Shown here piece by piece: positions 1-5,060 of a DNA stretch of 5,060 nucleotides. Source of the DNA: Bacteroidota bacterium (GTDB taxonomy: Bacteria > Bacteroidota > Bacteroidia > AKYH767-A > CANKSK01). The first letter of the stretch is position 1; each line of letters starts with the position of its first letter. The translations under genes were made by a program, and so were the position numbers. The stretch is taken from the NCBI GenBank assembly GCA_947485425.1, contig CANKSK010000113.1, forward strand, positions 1 to 5,060, in the 5' to 3' direction. A model generated the notes under the pieces. The model was given only the letters and a program-made list of their open reading frames with translations, was not told where the DNA came from and ran no database searches.

Positions 1-374
1 GATTCATTATCATGCATCTTCCGGTACTTATCCCAAAGACCTTTATCCAGAAAATGACGAAGTTCAAAAACAGAGAAGTTCATATCGGGAATTGTAATAT
101 CTGCCTCATAAACAACATGTAGGATGATATTATGGTAGGCATTGTTTTTTTGATGACCATGTTTTAGCCAATCCGATGCTTTGAGATGCATTTCAATATT
201 TCCGGCCCATAAGGTATCCCCTATTTTCACTCGGGCATTAAAAAAATCCGGACCGGCATCGGTATTTAGCTCTCCAGGCTTAACAATTTCAATGGTTTCA
301 CCGGATATGGTATGCAAAGGAAAATTGGAAAAAAGTCGAAATTTCCAGGCAAAAAAAAGAAAAGCTTCGTTCAT
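1..374 (-). CDS. DUF2851 family protein, N-terminal part (cut by window edge)
   Basis: This reading frame starts at the ATG at 374-372 and stays open to the left edge, giving 124 complete codons of a family that usually runs to about 420 residues. The protein begins MNEAFLFFAWKFRLF, which matches the usual MNE..L.(Y/F).WKFRLF opening of DUF2851 and supports this start, although the frame is open further upstream. Family hallmarks follow: NTDAGPDFFNARVKIGDTLW (37-56), then a GNIEMH segment (58-63), SDW (67-69), KHGHQ (71-75) and an ILHVVYE strand (84-90). No signal peptide or membrane segment is visible, so it is probably cytoplasmic. The function of the family is not established. The GPD, beta-hairpin, E-x-H arrangement resembles a PD-(D/E)XK nuclease core, which is my inference only. 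It is divergent from the zinc enzyme gene at 487. No Shine-Dalgarno sequence is seen, which is normal in Bacteroidota. Confidence 0.9.
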   Translation of the reverse strand, partial: MNEAFLFFAWKFRLFSNFPLHTISGETIEIVKPGELNTDAGPDFFNARVKIGDTLWAGNIEMHLKASDWLKHGHQKNNAYHNIILHVVYEADITIPDMNFSVFELRHFLDKGLWDKYRKMHDNE

Positions 375-486
375 CACACAAAAAAGAAAAATAATAGACA
401 CATAAAAAACTGATAAAATCAAAAATTCAGGACTGCAAGATATTAATTTTTCATTTCTTTGTCGCCAAAATAAAAAAATCTCTTCG
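375..486. promoter_or_regulatory. Divergent intergenic region, probable promoters for both flanking genes
   Basis: This 112-bp, very AT-rich spacer separates two divergent genes, so promoters for both should lie here or just inside the flanking genes. Compared with the Bacteroidota -7 consensus TAnnTTTG, the plus strand has two near matches: TAATTTTT at 444-451 and TTTCTTTG at 454-461. Each differs at one defined position, and neither has a clear -33 TTG partner at the right distance. No strong inverted repeat, operator or riboswitch is visible. Promoter presence follows from gene layout; the exact boxes are guesses. Confidence 0.3.
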
Positions 487-1479
487 ATGATAAAAAAGTC
501 AAGCATCATTTGTGCCATTATATGTATTCCCATTCTTGTTTTTTCCTGGGGGATGTGGGGGCATCAACACATCAACCGTGCAGCCATTTTTACACTCCCT
601 GAGCCTTTGCGGTCATTTTACTTCCGACATGCCGATTACATTACAGAGGAATCTGTAGTGCCAGATGTACGAAAATACACAATGGGTGACAAGGCTGAAT
701 TTGCTAGACATTTTATAGATATGGAAGACTATCATTTTTCATCAGATACTTTTGAAATGAACCCCAAGAAAGCCTATACACAATATGATGAAAAAACCAG
801 AAATGAATTGGGTATTTTGCCATGGTATATCTTAGAAATGACGCAAAAACTAACCGAAGCATTCAAGAATAAAGAAAAAGCAGCTATTTTGCTTCTTTCA
901 GGAGATTTGGGGCATTATATCGGAGATGCCAGTATGCCATTGCATACCACCTCAAATCACAATGGACAAAAGACCGGCCAACAAGGTATACATGCTTTCT
1001 GGGAGTCACAATTACCTGAAATATTTGGAAGCACATATCAGATGAATATAGGAGAGGCAAATTACATAAAAGACCTTGAAAAAAATACGCGGGAATTGAT
1101 TTTACATACCCATTCCTTGGCAGATTCTGTTTTGTTAATTGATAAAATATTGGGATTAAAATTTTCAAAAGAAACTGCATATCAATGCGATACAAACAAA
1201 AATCCGCTTAAAAATAGGTATGGCAATCCCATTCATTCAAAAGCATATGCGGAGGCCTATCATCAGGCAAGTAATCATCTGATTGAAAGACAATTGCAAA
1301 AGGCGGCTTATATGCTTTCATGCTATTGGTATACAGCATGGTGCAATGCAGGAAAGCCTGAATTGAATGACCTTGACAGCCAATCATATATAGAATCCTG
1401 CCGTGAAAACTACACAAAAGAGCAACTTTTATGGAAGACAGGCAAAACGATAGAAATAGGCAACAAAAAAGAATTTTAA
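487..1479 (+). CDS. Secreted zinc-dependent S1/P1 nuclease / phospholipase C-fold enzyme
   Basis: The 330-residue product has a Sec signal peptide (KK at 3-4, hydrophobic 7-19) with a likely cut after VFS at residue 20. The mature chain would then begin WGMWGH, with W21 and H26 spaced exactly like the zinc ligands Trp1 and His6 of P1 nuclease. The rest of the trinuclear zinc set can be assigned by motif: D60 (VVPD), H75 (ARHFID), H143 and D147 with H153 (HYIGDASMPLH), then H169 and E173 (HAFWES). The last ligand is Glu, as in Bacillus cereus phospholipase C, rather than the Asp of S1/P1 nucleases. The family cleaves phosphodiesters in nucleic acids or phospholipids; the substrate cannot be read from sequence, and homologues in Bacteroidota are often named zinc-dependent phospholipase C. 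The exact signal-peptide fit supports the start at 487. Four cysteines (C234, C279, C286, C305) remain in the mature part and could form disulfides. It acts in the periplasm or outside; there is no lipobox and no T9SS tail. Confidence 0.9.
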   Translation: MIKKSSIICAIICIPILVFSWGMWGHQHINRAAIFTLPEPLRSFYFRHADYITEESVVPDVRKYTMGDKAEFARHFIDMEDYHFSSDTFEMNPKKAYTQYDEKTRNELGILPWYILEMTQKLTEAFKNKEKAAILLLSGDLGHYIGDASMPLHTTSNHNGQKTGQQGIHAFWESQLPEIFGSTYQMNIGEANYIKDLEKNTRELILHTHSLADSVLLIDKILGLKFSKETAYQCDTNKNPLKNRYGNPIHSKAYAEAYHQASNHLIERQLQKAAYMLSCYWYTAWCNAGKPELNDLDSQSYIESCRENYTKEQLLWKTGKTIEIGNKKEF

Positions 1480-1510
1480 AACAGCAGTGTGCATTTAACA
1501 CACTTTAAAA
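1474..1510. terminator. Hairpin between convergent genes, possible bidirectional terminator
   Basis: AGTGTG at 1486-1491 and CACACT at 1499-1504 form a perfect 6-bp stem around a 7-base loop. An outer TTTTAA (1474-1479, overlapping the stop codon of the zinc enzyme gene) can pair with TTAAAA (1505-1510), leaving a bulge of six bases on the left arm. It occupies the 32-bp gap between the stop codons of two convergent genes, where a shared terminator is expected. The stem is short and not GC-rich. A short T run follows the inner stem in the minus direction (TTTT), while the plus direction has only TT before AAAA, so termination may be better for yajQ. Confidence 0.4.
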
Positions 1511-1511
1511 A

Positions 1512-2003
1512 TCAATTTCTAAAGTTCACAAATTGGAGAGGCAATTCCAAATCTTGTGTTTTCACCAAGGCAATTACTTCTTGTAATTCATCTAATTTTT
1601 TCCCTGTGACCCTTACTTGCTCATCCATGATAGAGGCTTGTACTTTTTTCCCCGAATCTTTGATTATTTTGACAAGTTTTTTAGCCGTTTCCTTGTCCAC
1701 CCCTTTTTTTATTTTTACATCCTTTCGAATCATATTTCCGGAAGCATAGTGTTCTTTTCCAAAATCGAGGCAGGCAGGATCTATTCCTTGTTTCATGACG
1801 CGAGAAATCATGATATCCTGCACCGCTTTCATGCGCATATCGTTTTCGGTCATAATTTGTATTTCAAGAAGTTTTTTATCGAGTTCCAGAGTGGTTTTGG
1901 AACTGCTAAAATCATAACGGCTCGTAATTTCCTTACGTGCGGTATTGATGGCATTATCCATTTTTTGGATATCCGTTTCGTTTACTATATCAAATGAAGG
2001 CAT
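1512..2003 (-). CDS. yajQ: YajQ family nucleotide-binding protein (c-di-GMP-binding in some bacteria)
   Basis: The 163-residue product matches YajQ (UPF0234) over its full length, and that is the normal length of the family. The MPSFDIVNE opening is the standard start of the family, which fixes the ATG at 2003. Other recognisable stretches are SRYDFSSSKTTLELD (28-42), ENDMRMKAVQDI (53-64), GIDPACLDFG (73-82), KGVDKETAKKLVKIIKDSG (100-118), KKVQASIMDEQVRVTGKKLD (119-138) and the closing LELPLQFVNFR (152-162). The fold is two ferredoxin-like domains. YajQ binds GTP, ATP or tRNA in E. coli studies, and a Xanthomonas member binds cyclic di-GMP and acts with a transcription factor. It is soluble and cytoplasmic, with no signal peptide. 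It stands alone between a convergent and a divergent gene, so the context adds nothing on function. Confidence 0.96.
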   Translation of the reverse strand: MPSFDIVNETDIQKMDNAINTARKEITSRYDFSSSKTTLELDKKLLEIQIMTENDMRMKAVQDIMISRVMKQGIDPACLDFGKEHYASGNMIRKDVKIKKGVDKETAKKLVKIIKDSGKKVQASIMDEQVRVTGKKLDELQEVIALVKTQDLELPLQFVNFRN

Positions 2004-2049
2004 AATTCAGTATTTTTTCGCAATAATAATAAACCCCAACGAAAATCAC

Positions 2050-2057
2050 TATTTTTG
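2050..2057 (+). promoter_or_regulatory. Candidate Bacteroidota -7 box next to the FG-GAP gene start
   Basis: TATTTTTG fits TAnnTTTG, the -7 consensus of the Bacteroidota primary sigma factor, at every defined position. It ends only four bases before the ATG at 2062, so a transcript from it would be essentially leaderless or would favour the second ATG at 2068. No TTG-type -33 element is seen at the expected distance, and a match of this kind is easy to get by chance in such AT-rich DNA. The divergent yajQ gene has a five-of-six match, TATTATTG, on the minus strand at 2028-2021. Confidence 0.22.
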
Positions 2058-2061
2058 ATGA

Positions 2062-4260
2062 ATGAAAATGAAGAAAATCTTTCATCTGATTATTTATATC
2101 TTACTTTCAGACTTTTCAGGAATGGCTCAAAACTTGAGTTTTAGTAGACAGGACTCGATATCTGTTGCCATTCAAGGTAAAAAACTAGAAAACCCTTGGG
2201 CGGGAGGACTTAATTTCCCGCAATTTTCAGAAATAGACTTCAACGGGGATGGCATCAAGGATTTATATGCTTTTGACAGAAGCGGCAACCAGAGCATAAC
2301 CTACCTAAACAAGGGCATTTCCGATAGCATATGCTACACCTACTCTCCCTCCTACGCTTTAAAATTTCCATCAGATTTGCATGATTGGGTCTTATTGGCA
2401 GATTACAATTGTGATGGGAAAGAGGATATTTTCACCTATTCCAATGGGGGCATGGCGGTTTACCGAAATGATTTTACCCTTCAAACCGGACTGCATTTTA
2501 CGCGCATCACAGACTTGGTAATGTCTGATTATGGCAATAACAATATTGTCAATTTATATTTAAGTGCGCCTAGCCTGCCTGCCATAGCCGATATAGATGG
2601 AGATGGAGACTTGGATGTACTCACCTTTGATATATCAGGTAGTTTTGTAGAGTTCCATAAAAACATGAGTGAAGAGAAATATGGAAATTGCGACAGTTTG
2701 GAATTTGTATCTGCCGATAGATGCTGGGGAAAATTTGCGGGCAACTTTTCAAGCAACAGCGTAAAATTTGGTGTAAGTTGCAAGGGTGGACCGCCTCAGT
2801 TGCCAAGTGGAACAGAAAAACATTCCGGTTCGGCCCTACTTGCGATTGATCTGGATGGCGACCAAGACAAAGACCTATTGATAGGAGATTTAATATCCAA
2901 AAACATATTGATGATTACCAATGGCGGCACAAGCGCCAATGCTGTGGGGGTAGCTCAGGACAGTGCATTTCCATCGAATACCACCCCGATAAAAATAAGT
3001 TTATTCCCGGCCACTTTTTATTTGGATGTAGACAACGATGGTGTTAAAGATTTAATAGCGGCACCCAATGCGGGAAATATCTCTGAAAACGACAGAGGCA
3101 TCTGGCTATATAAGAATATAGGAAATACGCAAAGTCCAAATTTTATTTTCCAAAAGACAGGATTTTTGCAAGATCAAATGATCGATGTGGGCGAAGGAGC
3201 CAACCCGTCTATGCTGGATTACAATCATGATGGATTGATGGACATAGTGATTGGAAATTACGGATATTTTTCACCAAGTGGCACCTACAAATCGCAATTG
3301 ATGTTATTAAAGAACATTGGCAGCAGTCAAAAACCGGCTTTTGAAGTCAAAAATACGGATTATGCCGGACTGAGTGCTTTTCCCCTTGCTGGCATGCATC
3401 CAATCTTTGGGGATTTAGATGCGGATGGCGATCCAGATTTAATATGTGGCAGGGCTGACGGGCAAATCATGTATTTCAGCAATCAGGCAGCCCTGGGAGC
3501 CTTGCCAAACTTTATCATGAATGATGCAAGCTATAAACAAATAGACATTGGTGATTTCAGCGTCCCCTGCATATATGACCTGAACGAAGATGGCTTAATG
3601 GATTTCATCGTAGGAGAAAAATCCGGCAATTTGAATTATTTTAAAAATATAGGCAGTTCCTTGATACCGGACTTCACCAAATCGCCTGATAATAATTTCC
3701 TAGGAAAGGTAGACGTCATGAAAAATTGTTGTGGAGGCTATTCAAGTCCTGTATTTTTCAAAGAAAATGGACAAACAAAGCTTTTATGTGGTTCGGAAAG
3801 CGGATATCTTTTTTATTATGATCAAATTCAAAACAACTTAAATGGAACATTTCACTTGATAGATTCAAGCTTTCAGCATATTTTTGAGGGTGCAATTTCA
3901 AGAATTGCCATGGAGGATCTAAATGGAGACGGAAAAGCAGACTTGGTCATTGGGAATTACAAAGGAGGTATTTCAATATATTTGCAGGATGGGGGCTCAG
4001 GGATCGCAAATGAATCGATAGAAGAAAAAAATATACACATCCATCCCAACCCAGCAAATTCCATCTTGAATATCGCAACAGAGCAAAGAGGTTGTAATAC
4101 AATTGAATTATATGATATAGCAGGAAGATGTATCTATACAGAGAATAATAGTGTCAAAAATACACAGATAGATATTTCAGGCTTTAAAAATGGATTTTAC
4201 ATATGCAAAATAAGCAATCAGGAAAGATGCATTGTAAAAAAAATAATCATACAACATTAA
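2062..4260 (+). CDS. Secreted FG-GAP/VCBS repeat protein with T9SS C-terminal sorting domain
   Basis: The 732-residue product starts with a Sec signal peptide (KMKK, hydrophobic 6-15, likely cut after GMA at residue 22). The body carries nine D-x-(D/N)-x-D-x-x-x-D calcium-type loops, at residues 59, 114, 177, 263, 322, 386, 451, 506 and 619, typically 55-65 residues apart. This is the pattern of FG-GAP/VCBS repeats, which fold as beta-propeller blades. A second repeated motif, KNIG....P.F, follows three of the blades (351-361, 417-427, 528-538). From about residue 655 comes a type A T9SS sorting domain: a (H)PNP segment at 661-664, LNIA, ELYDIAGRCIY (682-692), ISGFKNGFYICKIS (705-718) and a final KKIII strand. 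It should therefore pass Sec, then be exported by T9SS and attached to the surface or released. Its ligand is unknown; adhesion or binding is a guess, as no enzyme motif is seen. There are 14 cysteines. A second ATG at 2068 could be the start without changing the signal peptide. Confidence 0.92.
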   Translation: MKMKKIFHLIIYILLSDFSGMAQNLSFSRQDSISVAIQGKKLENPWAGGLNFPQFSEIDFNGDGIKDLYAFDRSGNQSITYLNKGISDSICYTYSPSYALKFPSDLHDWVLLADYNCDGKEDIFTYSNGGMAVYRNDFTLQTGLHFTRITDLVMSDYGNNNIVNLYLSAPSLPAIADIDGDGDLDVLTFDISGSFVEFHKNMSEEKYGNCDSLEFVSADRCWGKFAGNFSSNSVKFGVSCKGGPPQLPSGTEKHSGSALLAIDLDGDQDKDLLIGDLISKNILMITNGGTSANAVGVAQDSAFPSNTTPIKISLFPATFYLDVDNDGVKDLIAAPNAGNISENDRGIWLYKNIGNTQSPNFIFQKTGFLQDQMIDVGEGANPSMLDYNHDGLMDIVIGNYGYFSPSGTYKSQLMLLKNIGSSQKPAFEVKNTDYAGLSAFPLAGMHPIFGDLDADGDPDLICGRADGQIMYFSNQAALGALPNFIMNDASYKQIDIGDFSVPCIYDLNEDGLMDFIVGEKSGNLNYFKNIGSSLIPDFTKSPDNNFLGKVDVMKNCCGGYSSPVFFKENGQTKLLCGSESGYLFYYDQIQNNLNGTFHLIDSSFQHIFEGAISRIAMEDLNGDGKADLVIGNYKGGISIYLQDGGSGIANESIEEKNIHIHPNPANSILNIATEQRGCNTIELYDIAGRCIYTENNSVKNTQIDISGFKNGFYICKISNQERCIVKKIIIQH

Positions 4261-4284
4261 CTTCGTCAAAATAAAAACAAACAG

Positions 4285-5060
4285 ATGAGTAAATATCCTT
4301 CAGAAATAAATCCCATGCACACGGCTGATAGAGATACGCTACTAAAGGCCTATCGGCTGATGTGCACCGCAAGGGCTATGTCGGATTTATTTGAAGAAAA
4401 TACGTCGATTACGGCTAAATATGTGCATGCCTGCTCAAGAGGTCATGAAGCAATTCAAATTGCATTGGGACTTCAATTGTTGCCACAAGACTATTTATCA
4501 GCATACTACAGAGATGATTCCATTCTTCTTTCAATAGGCATGGAGCCTTATGAGCTGATGCTTCAATTGTTATCCAAAAGAGAGGATCCCTTTTCAGGCG
4601 GAAGAACGTATTACAGCCATCCCAGCTTGAGAAGAGCGGATATGCCTAAAATACCCCATCAATCCTCTGCCACAGGCATGCAAGCGATTCCTACCACAGG
4701 CATTGCAATGGGCATACAATATTTAGAAAAAAGAGGACTGCTATCCGGAGCAAAAGAGGAGAACCCAATTGCGGTCTGCTCGATGGGTGATGCTTCGGTA
4801 ACCGAGGGAGAAGTTTCTGAGGCATTTCAAATGGCCGTGCTTAAGAAATTACCAATCATATATCTTGTGCAAGATAACGAATGGGATATCTCAGCAACAG
4901 CGGCAGAAATTCGCGCGATGAATGCAGCGGAATATGCAAAAGGATTTAAAGGTCTTGAAGTGCGGAGTGTAGAAGGCAATGATTTTACAAAATCATATAC
5001 ATGCCTAAAAGAAGTCATTGAAATTGTAAGAAAAGAAAGAAGACCTTTTTTGGTTCATGC
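4285..5060 (+). CDS. E1 component of a 2-oxoacid dehydrogenase, alpha part (cut by window edge)
   Basis: The frame opens at ATG 4285 and runs off the right edge after 258 codons. It reads as the thiamine diphosphate-binding alpha half of E1, which decarboxylates a 2-oxoacid and passes the acyl group to the lipoyl domain of E2. Visible hallmarks are SRGHEAIQIALG (51-62), the YYRDD loop (74-78), SSATGMQAIPTTGIAMG (127-143) and the cofactor motif from GDA (168-170) to N198, with the 27-residue spacing of the GDG-X(24-27)-N rule; TEGE and DISA are also E1-like. The sequence resembles the roughly 660-700-residue alpha/beta fused E1 proteins of Bacteroidota, often annotated as 2-oxoisovalerate (branched-chain) dehydrogenase, but the beta half and thus the fusion lie outside the window. 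It begins 24 bp after the FG-GAP stop codon, with no Shine-Dalgarno and no clear promoter between them. A second ATG exists at codon 11, but the first gives a normal N-terminus. Confidence 0.9.
   Translation, partial: MSKYPSEINPMHTADRDTLLKAYRLMCTARAMSDLFEENTSITAKYVHACSRGHEAIQIALGLQLLPQDYLSAYYRDDSILLSIGMEPYELMLQLLSKREDPFSGGRTYYSHPSLRRADMPKIPHQSSATGMQAIPTTGIAMGIQYLEKRGLLSGAKEENPIAVCSMGDASVTEGEVSEAFQMAVLKKLPIIYLVQDNEWDISATAAEIRAMNAAEYAKGFKGLEVRSVEGNDFTKSYTCLKEVIEIVRKERRPFLVH

Noticed and set aside
181..405. Plus-strand open frame of 74 codons at the left end
   Set aside because: It lies opposite the DUF2851 gene, which has clear family motifs; the plus-strand product shows no recognisable domain.
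487..546. Lipoprotein signal for the zinc enzyme, because cysteines occur in the hydrophobic stretch
   Set aside because: Neither C9 nor C13 has a proper lipobox before it, and the cut after S20 puts the zinc ligand Trp at the N-terminus, as the fold requires.
884..1501. Two minus-strand open frames opposite the zinc enzyme gene
   Set aside because: They overlap the conserved catalytic region of a well-supported gene and encode cysteine- and leucine-rich sequence with no recognisable pattern.
1489..1997. Two plus-strand open frames opposite yajQ
   Set aside because: YajQ is recognisable over its full length on the minus strand; the opposite frames are phenylalanine-rich by-products of AT-rich coding DNA.
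2529..2806. Minus-strand open frames inside the FG-GAP gene
   Set aside because: They fall within a propeller repeat of the main gene and have no start signal or recognisable product.
2236..3942. Recurrent GATGG-type DNA words as a possible DNA repeat array
   Set aside because: They encode the repeated aspartate loops of the propeller blades and are not conserved between units as DNA repeats.
4827..5018. Minus-strand open frame of 63 codons opposite the E1 gene
   Set aside because: It covers the cofactor-motif region of a clearly conserved enzyme and resembles nothing known.
1..5060. A defence island, biosynthetic cluster or other multi-gene system
   Set aside because: The five genes alternate in orientation, belong to unrelated known families, and show no mobile, CRISPR or toxin-antitoxin features.

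Overview
The window looks like an ordinary chromosomal segment of a member of the Bacteroidota, probably a Chitinophagales/Saprospirales-type organism. Several features support this. There is a DUF2851 protein, a family that is largely Bacteroidota. There is a large FG-GAP/VCBS protein ending in a type IX secretion (T9SS) C-terminal sorting domain. There is an E1 ketoacid dehydrogenase of the type I associate with alpha/beta fusion proteins of this phylum. The DNA is AT-rich, and the gene starts lack Shine-Dalgarno sequences. I see no mobile element, CRISPR array, tRNA or rRNA.

The layout from left to right has five protein genes, two of them cut by the window edges. (1) 1-374, minus strand: the N-terminal part of a DUF2851 protein. 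(2) A 112-bp divergent promoter region. (3) 487-1479, plus: a secreted zinc enzyme of the S1/P1 nuclease / phospholipase C fold. (4) 1512-2003, minus: YajQ, convergent with gene 3 across a short gap holding a hairpin. (5) A 58-bp divergent spacer. (6) 2062-4260, plus: a 732-residue secreted FG-GAP protein with nine calcium-type loops and a T9SS sorting tail. (7) 4285-5060, plus: the start of an E1 2-oxoacid dehydrogenase, cut by the right edge.

The genes do not form an evident pathway. Their orientations alternate, so most are probably transcribed alone; only the FG-GAP gene and the E1 gene are close enough (24 bp) to share a transcript, and their functions are unrelated. Two products are predicted to leave the cytoplasm: the zinc enzyme through Sec to the periplasm or beyond, and the FG-GAP protein through Sec and then T9SS to the surface or medium. 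YajQ and E1 are cytoplasmic; the location of the DUF2851 protein is not shown, but it has no signal peptide.

I did not find a convincing undescribed multi-gene system. The points worth a second look are at protein level: a nuclease-like hairpin pattern in the DUF2851 protein, the mixed P1/PLC ligand set of the zinc enzyme, a blade without its calcium loop in the FG-GAP protein, and a GDA in place of GDG in the E1 thiamine diphosphate motif.
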